Source: Paenibacillus plantarum
GTDB taxonomy: Bacteria > Bacillota > Bacilli > Paenibacillales > NBRC-103111
Length of the DNA: 64,000 nt
Direction of reading: 5' to 3'
Assembly: GCF_013141695.1 (NCBI RefSeq)
Contig: NZ_WHNY01000040.1
Location: 310,001-374,000 of the forward strand
Positions 44,283 to 52,390 of this stretch are shown here, in pieces; position 1 is the first letter of the stretch; the number at the start of each line of letters is the position of its first letter. Position numbers and translations under genes: made by a program. The notes beneath the pieces were generated by a model that was given only the letters and a program-made list of their open reading frames with translations, ran no database searches and was not told the origin of the DNA.

Positions 44283-45296
44283 TTATTTCTTAACGGTTGA
44301 TTTCGCTTTTTCTGCAAAAGAGTTATTCACGAGTTTGCTCCATGCCACTCTTTCTTTCAGTTCTCCAGCTGATGTCATCACGTCAAGCAAGTTATTCCAT
44401 TCTTTCTCATCCACTATCCCATCCGTAGCGAAGGAGCCTTGATCTTTGTACCGTTTCACAACATTTTTCACAATCGCGACATCGATATCTTTAAAATAAG
44501 GCAGTACCGCTTCCGTGATTTCATCTACGCTTTTCGCTGCAACCCATAACTGCGCCCGTTGAATCGCATTCGTGAACTTCTGGATGGTGGCCGGGTTTGC
44601 TTTGATGAAGCTTTGCTTTGACATAAACACGGTATAAGGCAGCTGCCCGCTCTCCACACCGAAGGATGCAAGTACGTAGCCCTTGCCTTCTTTCTCAATG
44701 ATCGAAGCTTGCGGCTCGAATAGCTGTACGTATTCACCAGTTCCCGAAGCATAGGCCGATACGATATTGGCAAAATCAATGTTTTGAATCAACTGCAAAT
44801 CCTTCTGCGGATCGATGTTGTGCTTCTTCAGCGTGAACTCGCCAGCCATTTGCGGCATGCCGCCTTTACGTTGCCCAAGGAATACTTTCCCTTTGAGTGC
44901 ATTCCAATCCAGCTTATCGACTTTTGTTCGGGCAACCAGGAAAGTGCCGTCCGTTTGAGTCAATTGTGCAAAATTAATAACGGGATCATCCGAGCCTTGT
45001 TGTGACACGTAAATCGATGTTTCTGACCCAACAAGCGCAACATCAATGGCATTCGAGAGCAGCGCGGTCATCGTTTTGTCTCCGCCAGGTGTTGTTGTCA
45101 GTTCTACATCGAGCCCTTCATCTTTGAAAAATCCTTGCGATAGCGCGACATACTGCGGTGCATAGAACAAGGAACGCGTTACCTCACCAATGCGCACCTT
45201 CGTTGTTTCTTCCGTTTTGGTTCCACACGCTGAAGCGATTAAGCTTAAGAGCAGAACGACGGATAATGTGAATCCCCATCTTTTCCGATTATTCAT
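44283..45296 (-). CDS. ABC substrate-binding lipoprotein (NMT1/THI5-like)
   Basis: A 337-residue lipoprotein with lipobox ASAC (C24). The mature part opens VRIGEVTRSLFYAPQYVALSQGFF, the typical start of the NMT1/SsuA family, and continues with TTPGGDKTMTALLSNAIDVALVG. Members bind pyrimidine precursors of thiamine, sulfonates, taurine or nitrate. No TPP riboswitch or CymR/CysL-type element is visible upstream, so the substrate is open. GGGGGG precedes the ATG. First gene of the importer operon. Confidence 0.9.
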   Translation of the reverse strand: MNNRKRWGFTLSVVLLLSLIASACGTKTEETTKVRIGEVTRSLFYAPQYVALSQGFFKDEGLDVELTTTPGGDKTMTALLSNAIDVALVGSETSIYVSQQGSDDPVINFAQLTQTDGTFLVARTKVDKLDWNALKGKVFLGQRKGGMPQMAGEFTLKKHNIDPQKDLQLIQNIDFANIVSAYASGTGEYVQLFEPQASIIEKEGKGYVLASFGVESGQLPYTVFMSKQSFIKANPATIQKFTNAIQRAQLWVAAKSVDEITEAVLPYFKDIDVAIVKNVVKRYKDQGSFATDGIVDEKEWNNLLDVMTSAGELKERVAWSKLVNNSFAEKAKSTVKK

Positions 45297-45322
45297 AGGA
45301 CGTCCCCCCGAATTGAATTGTA

Positions 45323-45559
45323 ATGTATCCTATGCAGGAGCCCAGACGTCGGTTAATGGTTCTTCCAGAAAAGCTAATGGAGTTGATAAAATTTGGGATT
45401 AATGACGAAGATGCCGATCTGTTTGTGGCGTGCGCACGAAGACATGTTGAGGAAATGCATGAAGTGTTTAAGCGTCTCGCAATCCTAACGCAAAAACAGC
45501 TTCTCCCGACGAAAAAACCGTCAGGAAAAGCTGTTTTATCTCACACTCTTATAGACTAG
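45323..45559 (+). CDS. Doubtful small ORF (78 aa)
   Basis: A 78-codon plus-strand frame in the gap between the importer operon and the carboxypeptidase. Its middle (LPEKLMELIKFGINDEDADLFVACARRHVEEM) would form charged helices and looks protein-like. Against it, no start has a ribosome site at normal spacing and the last 20 codons run through a transcription terminator hairpin. I do not recognise a family. Kept as a low-confidence hypothetical. Confidence 0.22.
   Translation: MYPMQEPRRRLMVLPEKLMELIKFGINDEDADLFVACARRHVEEMHEVFKRLAILTQKQLLPTKKPSGKAVLSHTLID
45492..45537. terminator. Terminator of the M32 carboxypeptidase gene
   Basis: AAAACAGCTT-TCC-GACG pairs with CGTC-GGA-AAGCTGTTTT around an A-rich loop, with T-runs on both strands. 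Confidence 0.85.
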
Positions 45560-45579
45560 ACCATTGAGCACTGTTATTA

Positions 45580-47100
45580 CTAGATACCGTAGACTTCCGA
45601 ATATTTCTCTTCCAGATACGCCACCAAGTAATCCGGATTCAACGGCTCGCCCGTCACTTGTTGAATGATTTCATTCGGTGTCAGCAGCTTACCGTGCTGG
45701 TACACCTTCTCTGTTAACCACTCTTTGATCGGTGCTAAGTTGCCTTCAGCAATTAAGCTATCAAAGTTAGGCAATTCTTTGCGAAGCGTGTTCGTGAATT
45801 GCGCCGCGTACATATTCCCAAGCGCATAGGATGGGAAATAGCCGAACGCACCGCCAGACCAATGTACATCCTGCAGGACACCTTCGCCATCGTTCGGAGG
45901 CGTAACACCCAAATACTCCTCGTATTTGGCATTCCACGCTGCAGGTAAATCCGCTACAGCGATCGTACCGCTGAATAACCCTTTTTCCAGCTCATAGCGA
46001 ATCATGATATGTAAGTTGTACGTAAGCTCATCCGCTTCAATTCGGATCAAGGAAGGCTCGATATGGTTAATCGCACGATAGAAATCGTCTACGCCAACCT
46101 CATCAATTTGTCCGCTAAAAGTCGTCTGAAGTTCACCGTAATAGCGATCCCAGAACTGTTTGCTTCGGCCAATGACGTTCTCCCAGAAGCGAGACTGCGA
46201 CTCGTGAATCCCCATCGATGTACCCGAGCAGAGATTCGTACCGACGAGGTCAGTCGAAATATTTTGCTCATACAGCGCGTGTCCGCCTTCATGAATCGTT
46301 CCGAATAAGGCTGATGTGATGTCATTAGGCAAGTATCGCGTCGTAATCCGCACATCTCCAGGATTCAAAGCTGTTGCGAACGGGTGAACCGTTTCGTCCA
46401 AGCGACCCGCTTCAAAGTCATATTGCATCTGTTTCAAAATGGCGAGCGAGAATTGCTTCTGCTTCCCAATATCAAATTGTTGATCTAAGAAGGAACGATT
46501 CGGCTGATTCGCCGATGCACTAATCCGCGTAAGGAGTGGCACAGCTTTTTCTCGGAGGGTACCGAATACTTCATCCAGCTTCTCAACGGTCATCCCTGGC
46601 TCGTACATATCCAGCAGGGTGTTATATTTATGCCCTTCATAGCCCCACAGCTCAATAAACTCCTGTGTAGCCGCCACGATTTTCTCCAAATATGGCTGAA
46701 AAGACGCCCAATCCGAATTATGCTTCGCGCCTTCCCATGCGGATTCCGCTTGTGAGGTTAACACGACATATGCTTGATATTTGTCAGCTGGAATCTTTTT
46801 GCTGCGATCGTATTCTTTTTTGCATTCCTGCACCATTTTGCGGGAAATGGGATCTAATTGCTCCAGCTCAGCCGGCTGCATGAAGAAATTGACATAGTCG
46901 CCCATCTCTTCCGATGTAGACATGCGAAATACTTCGGTAGAGAGCTCACCGACAACCTCAGAACGCGTTTCGATCCCTTTTTTCGGAGCACCTGTCCGCA
47001 TGTCCCAATAGATCAAAGAGATTGCCTCTTCGTACTGCTTCATTTTACGAACATAAGCTTTGAACGATGCCAACTTGGCATTTACAACACTAACACTCAT
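45580..47100 (-). CDS. M32 family thermostable carboxypeptidase
   Basis: A 506-residue cytoplasmic metallocarboxypeptidase that removes C-terminal residues with broad specificity. The zinc motif is HEGGH (around residue 265) in TIHEGGHALYEQ, followed by the third-ligand segment SMGIHESQSRFWENVIGRS. Length matches TaqCP and YpwA-type enzymes. AAGGAG lies eight bases before the ATG. It is monocistronic with a strong terminator and is divergent from the HesB-like gene. Confidence 0.95.
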   Translation of the reverse strand: MSVSVVNAKLASFKAYVRKMKQYEEAISLIYWDMRTGAPKKGIETRSEVVGELSTEVFRMSTSEEMGDYVNFFMQPAELEQLDPISRKMVQECKKEYDRSKKIPADKYQAYVVLTSQAESAWEGAKHNSDWASFQPYLEKIVAATQEFIELWGYEGHKYNTLLDMYEPGMTVEKLDEVFGTLREKAVPLLTRISASANQPNRSFLDQQFDIGKQKQFSLAILKQMQYDFEAGRLDETVHPFATALNPGDVRITTRYLPNDITSALFGTIHEGGHALYEQNISTDLVGTNLCSGTSMGIHESQSRFWENVIGRSKQFWDRYYGELQTTFSGQIDEVGVDDFYRAINHIEPSLIRIEADELTYNLHIMIRYELEKGLFSGTIAVADLPAAWNAKYEEYLGVTPPNDGEGVLQDVHWSGGAFGYFPSYALGNMYAAQFTNTLRKELPNFDSLIAEGNLAPIKEWLTEKVYQHGKLLTPNEIIQQVTGEPLNPDYLVAYLEEKYSEVYGI

Positions 47101-47284
47101 GTGCTCATCTCCTTAAAGTTTTTCGTAAGAAAAACTAACTTCGGAAGCAATCGCTCCCAAATGTTTCATAAATATCATACTTCCAACGAGGGTTAGAATC
47201 AAATTCCAAGCTGAATGTGGTAGAATAAGGACTAGCCTTCATGTAACAGGCTGTTTGTATGCAACTAAGTGAGGAGATGACTTT

Positions 47285-47608
47285 ATGAATATTACATTTA
47301 CCGATACAGCTAGACAACGATTAACTCCTTGGATGGAGCAAAATAACACCTTACTTAAGCTCGTTTTTGATACCGAAGGCTGTGGCTGTTCCGTGAATGG
47401 TGTACCTACTTTGTGGTTGGTTTCTGAGGCAAATGCTGATGATATTTCCGCTGTAACCGATACGTTTCCTTTGATATATAAAGCGAAGGATGAGATCTTT
47501 TTCGAAGACAACATGAAAATCGACTTCCATGAAGGCAATAAATCCTATATACTGAAGAGTAATAATCAGATATACAATGCGGGTATGAGCTTAGTCGATA
47601 AACGATAA
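47285..47608 (+). CDS. HesB/IscA-like small protein (YneR-like)
   Basis: A 107-residue single-domain protein of the HesB/IscA fold in the shortened YneR-like form. It has one GCGC pair (C33, C35) near the front but not the C-terminal Cys-x-Cys of true A-type Fe-S carriers, so it is unlikely to be a classical scaffold. The end SYILKSNNQIYNAGMSLVDKR is typical of the YneR group, whose function is unknown. GAGGAG lies eight bases before the ATG. The carbonic anhydrase gene follows 51 bases downstream on the same strand. Confidence 0.8.
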   Translation: MNITFTDTARQRLTPWMEQNNTLLKLVFDTEGCGCSVNGVPTLWLVSEANADDISAVTDTFPLIYKAKDEIFFEDNMKIDFHEGNKSYILKSNNQIYNAGMSLVDKR

Positions 47609-47659
47609 AGCTGCACAAACATAGACATGCAGCACATCAACTTACTTGGAGGGAATACC

Positions 47660-48238
47660 ATGTCTTTAGTCAATGAGATTATGAGCTACAACAAGGATTT
47701 CGTAGAAACGAAGCAATATCAAGAATTTCTAACCACGAAGTTTCCAGACAAGAAAATGGTCGTTGTCACATGTATGGATACACGGTTGGTTGAATTACTC
47801 CCTAAAGCCATGAATCTACATAACGGGGACGCCAAAATTTTGAAAAATGCCGGTGCCATCATTTCTCACCCCTTTGGTAGTCTGATGCGCAGCATTATCG
47901 TCGCTGTTTATCAACTGGAAGCGGATGAAGTATTCGTCATTGGGCACTATGATTGCGGTATGACAGGTCTTAACTCGGAAACAGTCATTGCCAACGCAAA
48001 AAGTAGAGGAATCTCGGACGATGTCATTGAAACATTGGGACATGCTGGTATTGATCTTAAACGCTGGCTCACTGGTTTCGAGCATGTGCGCGAAGGCATC
48101 GAGAAAAGTGTTAATATCATTCGGAATCATCCTTTACTTCCCAAAAATTTACCTGTGCACGGCATGATCATCGACCCAGAAACAGGTCGCATAGATCTTA
48201 TCGATTCGGCATATCCGCTCGTATCAGAGCAAGAATAG
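47660..48238 (+). CDS. Beta-carbonic anhydrase
   Basis: A 192-residue beta-class enzyme interconverting CO2 and bicarbonate. Zinc and catalytic residues are C38, D40 and R42 in CMDTRL, and H96 and C99 in GHYDCGM, a complete set. Length is near that of B. subtilis YtiB. ATG 47660 is chosen because GGAGGG stands six bases upstream. It follows the HesB-like gene and ends at a strong terminator. Confidence 0.93.
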   Translation: MSLVNEIMSYNKDFVETKQYQEFLTTKFPDKKMVVVTCMDTRLVELLPKAMNLHNGDAKILKNAGAIISHPFGSLMRSIIVAVYQLEADEVFVIGHYDCGMTGLNSETVIANAKSRGISDDVIETLGHAGIDLKRWLTGFEHVREGIEKSVNIIRNHPLLPKNLPVHGMIIDPETGRIDLIDSAYPLVSEQE

Positions 48239-48240
48239 AA

Positions 48241-48280
48241 AAAGAGTAGATCCAGTTACTTACTGGACCTACTCTTTTTT
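48241..48280. terminator. Terminator after the carbonic anhydrase gene
   Basis: AAAGAGTAGaTCCAGT pairs with ACTGGAcCTACTCTTT, then TTTTTT on the plus strand. The A-rich other flank also serves the opposing gene. Confidence 0.9.
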
Positions 48281-48291
48281 ATTTGCAACCG

Positions 48292-50442
48292 TTATGGCTT
48301 AATCGTACGAATCAAGCGTTTCGCTTCACCATTTGGCGTGGTAATAACCTCATAAATGTTGAAATACGAGTCCGAAGTAATTTGCTCAGACCTAATATTG
48401 TTAAATTCGAGGAACTGAACGCCGGACAAAATACGTTGCTGACCAGTGAAGGTCATTGGTTTGGAGCTCAGTAGACGTCCTTCCGTATCCACAACCTCAA
48501 ACACAAGGGAAGAGAAATTCGCATCCGTGATGACTTGAGCTTGTCGCTGTACATCTAGATCTAATCGCAGACGATAGCTATAGGAATTATCTTTGCTATA
48601 GGTAGCGCTTAGTGAGTAATCGTCGAAGTCGATCGTAAATGGATACACAGAAATAGGTCCTGTTGCTGGGATTGGCTGCACTTCCGTTTTGTATGAACCG
48701 ATTGCCAAACGATTCGTATCATAGAGATTTAATGCAAGTTTATCTGCATCCTCACTATCTGGCACCATATAGGAGTAATTCAACACATAGCTCGTGTTTG
48801 GTGCAATGTTTTTGGCCACATTGGTTTGACGCACACCTGTATAGGTGTAGCCATCTTCATTCGTCAGATCAGTTTGGAAATCCGGCAAAGTCAATGTTGT
48901 CGTGCTTTTATTCGTTAATTTATATTTCGCAACAACTGTCTTATACCCGAAGTCTGTGTTCACACTCATTCCTAGCTCAACGAGCGACATGTCCATATTC
49001 GAATCAATGCTATTCGTCGAGGCTAGCTTAAATGGATCACCGATCTTATACGCTGACGCAGCAGCATAAGTTGTCGCTTCGCCAGCAACGCCTGCGCCTG
49101 CAAGTGAAGTCACGGAAACGGGCAGCGATGCAACTTGCTTCGAATTATCCGTGTTACCTGCTGCACCAGCACCGGTGCCAGCGCCAGTACCTGTACCTGT
49201 TCCGGTTGTTGTCGAAGCAGCCGCGCTTTGCTTCTCCAGCACAACCAGTTGTAACGCGTCTGCATTTAGCGAAGCGGGTACAACACCTTGGAAATGGAAC
49301 GTCGTCGACTCATTCGGAGATAAGTAGGCAGAACGAACTGCATTGTCGCTCGATGTCACACCTACATTACTACGACTCGCCTGGAATTCTCCAGTCAAGT
49401 TAGGAACTGTAACAATGCCATCACTTTCGTTCGTCAAAGTCACATTCGCTTGCACATGTAACCCATCTGTTTGCTGAACAGCTGATGCCCATGAGGTCGA
49501 CATAACTAGTCCGTTTAAAGCATCACTCGCATCTTTATTCGGGTAAGCAATCTTATCATTAAGACGGCCTACTGAGAAAGTTTTCGCTGCATTCAGTGTA
49601 CCCAGAAGTGTCGTTTTCACTTTTCCTTTTGGAGAGAAAAGCAATGACAAGTGATTCGTATCCAGTGAAGCAGGAACAGCTGCTTGGAGCGTTACTGTCA
49701 CAGGTTGTTCAGGAAGCAAGGCGCCTACGTTAGCAACAAATTGAGCGCCATACGTCAACCCTTTGTTATCTTGGAAATTGAGTTCTAATCCGTCAGGCAG
49801 CTTCACGCTGGCATTGCTTTCATTGGACAACGTCAGATCCGTATATACCATCCACACGCCATCTTTGTACGCCTTATAGCTTTTTCCTAATTTAGCGGTA
49901 ACTAACGTTTCCTCAACAAGCGTCGTATCAATCTCTTTTAAATTAATAACAGCTTGTTGTTCCAACGTTTGACCTGTTTCGACCATCGCTGATTCGACAG
50001 AAAGCGCACCGATATCGGATGTCGAGTTATTATTCCATCGGAAAATATCAACTTTCAAATCGGAAGGTGTCAGATTGCTCGGAACTTCCGACGTAAATTT
50101 AAACGTCCCCGTCTCTCCTGCCTTCACACGCGCAACAACCTTCTCATTTAGCTTCGCTGTATACGTAATACCATTACCACCAATGACTTTTACGCCATAG
50201 TTATTGAAATCGACGATCCCGTCACTATGATTGTTCAAGCCTAATGAGAATCGAAGCGAGCCATCCTCGGCGCCAACCGATAACGACACTTTATCCAAAG
50301 TAAAATAGACGGAATCACTGAGAAATACCCCTTCCTTGCCTGCGAAAGCTGATGTTGCCAGAGGAAGAGTTAAGAAGCTTGCAGCGGTTAGCAATAAAGC
50401 CGAACGGCTGAGCAGTCGTTTCATCTTACGTTGTTGGATCAC
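48292..50442 (-). CDS. Secreted protein of four related Ig-like modules, end of the MacAB-type operon
   Basis: A 716-residue exported protein. The signal peptide ends around ATSAFA (residue 34). Four modules of about 70 residues share N-(E/H/K)-S-x-x-x-(V/L)-x-(L/V)-P early, then an acidic or Gly turn, then VP-S-(L/D)-x-x-D-x-L-x-L at the end: about 65-135, 200-272, 330-403 and 505-575. A Thr-Gly/Ala-Gly linker (408-430) separates modules 3 and 4. There is no sortase motif or S-layer domain. A GTG start is chosen since AGGAGG lies seven bases before it. It follows the MacB-like permease by 24 bases. I do not recognise a named family; a role as exported product or extracytoplasmic partner of the transporter is inference. 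Confidence 0.75.
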   Translation of the reverse strand: MIQQRKMKRLLSRSALLLTAASFLTLPLATSAFAGKEGVFLSDSVYFTLDKVSLSVGAEDGSLRFSLGLNNHSDGIVDFNNYGVKVIGGNGITYTAKLNEKVVARVKAGETGTFKFTSEVPSNLTPSDLKVDIFRWNNNSTSDIGALSVESAMVETGQTLEQQAVINLKEIDTTLVEETLVTAKLGKSYKAYKDGVWMVYTDLTLSNESNASVKLPDGLELNFQDNKGLTYGAQFVANVGALLPEQPVTVTLQAAVPASLDTNHLSLLFSPKGKVKTTLLGTLNAAKTFSVGRLNDKIAYPNKDASDALNGLVMSTSWASAVQQTDGLHVQANVTLTNESDGIVTVPNLTGEFQASRSNVGVTSSDNAVRSAYLSPNESTTFHFQGVVPASLNADALQLVVLEKQSAAASTTTGTGTGTGAGTGAGAAGNTDNSKQVASLPVSVTSLAGAGVAGEATTYAAASAYKIGDPFKLASTNSIDSNMDMSLVELGMSVNTDFGYKTVVAKYKLTNKSTTTLTLPDFQTDLTNEDGYTYTGVRQTNVAKNIAPNTSYVLNYSYMVPDSEDADKLALNLYDTNRLAIGSYKTEVQPIPATGPISVYPFTIDFDDYSLSATYSKDNSYSYRLRLDLDVQRQAQVITDANFSSLVFEVVDTEGRLLSSKPMTFTGQQRILSGVQFLEFNNIRSEQITSDSYFNIYEVITTPNGEAKRLIRTIKP

Positions 50443-50466
50443 TTGGAGTCCTCCTTGTAGTTACAT

Positions 50467-51645
50467 TTAGTCAGAACGCAATGCGTCGATCGGACGCAGC
50501 TTAGATGCTTTGTTTGCTGGATATAAACCGAAAATCACTCCGACTAATACCGAAAATAAGAAAGAATAAAGGCCTACATTAAAGGAAAGACTGGTCGATT
50601 GCTTCGGACTAAAATATGGCAAGGCATAGGAGAATCCGATACCTAGCAGCAGTCCAATTAAACCACCCATGCCACTAATAACGACCGCTTCCACCAGGAA
50701 TTGAAGCAAAATATTACGACGCTTAGCGCCAATTGATTTGCGAATCCCAATCTCACGTGTTCGTTCACTTACCGTAACTAACATAATATTCATGATTCCA
50801 ATTCCACCGACAAGCAAGGAAATCAAGGCAACCGCCACTAATTGATTCGTAAGGGTATTCGTTGCTTCAGTCCGTGCTTTCAACAGTTCGTCCTGATTCG
50901 TTAATACAAACCCAGTATCGCTCTTGAATTTATACGTCAGGTACTGCTTCATCGTCTCTTGCGCTGTATAAATATCGTCCTTCGTAGGTGCTTCCACATA
51001 CGTTGTTCGAATTTGACCCAGTTTGAATTGACGTCTAGCAGATTCTAACGGCACGATCACAGAGCTGTCTACGGAAGCTCCACCAATATTGGATCCCTTT
51101 TCCTTGAGTGTACCGATCACGTTGAAAACAACACCATCAATGTTGATATTCTCGCCAACTGGATTCAATGTCCCAAAAAATTTCTTCGTGACCTCACTGC
51201 CCAGAATGGCTACATTCGAACGAAATTCAAGGTCTGTAGGCGACAAATTTCGACCCTTGTCAATTGTAGCTTTGATGATGTCGAAATAGCGGTCATTCGT
51301 TCCCAAAACATTATATTTTTCTTGCGTACGATCATATTTGACATTCGAACCATTCTTGGACATCGTTGGCGCAATGGATTTGAATTCTGGGAAATTCTCA
51401 AAATTCATCAAATCCTCGTAACTGAGCTGTGTCGCACGCCCATTCCCCGTCGCCGTTACAACGAGCAAATTCGTTCCCATATTCTCGTATTGCTTCGCAA
51501 TAGCTTCCGAAGTTCCCTGTCCGATGGAAACGAGTGTGACAACTGAGCTTACGCCAATAATAACGCCAAGCATGGTCAGAAATGTACGCAGCGGACTTGA
51601 AATGATCGTCCGAAGCGACATCCGGATCAGTTCACTTACCTTCAT
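50467..51645 (-). CDS. MacB-type ABC permease
   Basis: A 392-residue FtsX/MacB-fold permease: one N-terminal span with SPLRTFLTMLGVIIGVSSVVTLVSIGQG, a large extracellular domain of about 220 residues, then three spans including LLVGGIGIMNIMLVTVSERTREIGIRKSIGAKRRNILLQF split across the membrane edge. In this family the permease does not move substrate through the bilayer itself but drives conformational change across it. ATGA overlap with the ATPase gene shows coupling. It is the third component after a MacA-like adaptor and ATPase. Confidence 0.94.
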   Translation of the reverse strand: MKVSELIRMSLRTIISSPLRTFLTMLGVIIGVSSVVTLVSIGQGTSEAIAKQYENMGTNLLVVTATGNGRATQLSYEDLMNFENFPEFKSIAPTMSKNGSNVKYDRTQEKYNVLGTNDRYFDIIKATIDKGRNLSPTDLEFRSNVAILGSEVTKKFFGTLNPVGENINIDGVVFNVIGTLKEKGSNIGGASVDSSVIVPLESARRQFKLGQIRTTYVEAPTKDDIYTAQETMKQYLTYKFKSDTGFVLTNQDELLKARTEATNTLTNQLVAVALISLLVGGIGIMNIMLVTVSERTREIGIRKSIGAKRRNILLQFLVEAVVISGMGGLIGLLLGIGFSYALPYFSPKQSTSLSFNVGLYSFLFSVLVGVIFGLYPANKASKLRPIDALRSD

Positions 51646-52364
51646 ACGCTCACCTCTTGCTGCAACAGAGCCTTCTTCGCGTCATTCCGGTAGTCATCGA
51701 CAATAACGCCGTCGCGAAGGGCAACGACACGTTTCGCATTATCCGCAATATGATGATCATGCGTGATGAGAACAATGGTGTTACCTTGTGCATTCAGCTG
51801 CAGGATAAGCTCCAGTACTTCCTCACCTGTCCGCGAGTCCAAAGCCCCTGTCGGCTCATCCGCTAGAATCAGCGAAGGTGAAATGGCCAACGCACGTGCA
51901 ATGGCTACCCGCTGCTGTTGACCGCCTGACAGCTCACTTGGCCGGTGATGACCACGTTCGCCCATGCCGAGCATTTTCAACATCGCATTCGCACGTTCCT
52001 TACGTTCTTTCTTTGAAATGCCAGCATAGATCATCGGGAGCTCAACATTTTCCATCGCGGTTAGTCTAGGAAGCAGATTAAATTGTTGGAAAATAAAGCC
52101 GATTTTCTGATTTCTAAGCTCAGCCAATTCATTATCACTCATACGCTCCGTTACGACACCGTCCAGAGTATAGCTGCCTGATGTAGGCACATCCAACAAG
52201 CCGATCGTATTCATTAATGTCGATTTGCCGGATCCACTGGGACCGATAATGGCAACGAAATCGCCATCGGCAACTGTTAACGATATGTTACGCAGAATGG
52301 GAAGATCTTCCTCACCGCGCCTATAAGTTTTCGTTATATCTTTCAGTTCAATGATATTCTTCAA
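51642..52364 (-). CDS. MacB-type ABC ATPase
   Basis: A 240-residue ATPase of the LolD/MacB class. Walker [11 protein letters not shown]-loop [21 protein letters not shown], signature [14 protein letters not shown], Walker [13 protein letters not shown], switch histidine ITHDHH. The start is a TTG with GGAG eight bases upstream. The stop overlaps the permease start (ATGA) and the adaptor gene ends 26 bases upstream. Confidence 0.95.
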   Translation of the reverse strand: MKNIIELKDITKTYRRGEEDLPILRNISLTVADGDFVAIIGPSGSGKSTLMNTIGLLDVPTSGSYTLDGVVTERMSDNELAELRNQKIGFIFQQFNLLPRLTAMENVELPMIYAGISKKERKERANAMLKMLGMGERGHHRPSELSGGQQQRVAIARALAISPSLILADEPTGALDSRTGEEVLELILQLNAQGNTIVLITHDHHIADNAKRVVALRDGVIVDDYRNDAKKALLQQEVSV

Positions 52365-52390
52365 AGCAATAGCTCCTTTCAGGGGCAGCC

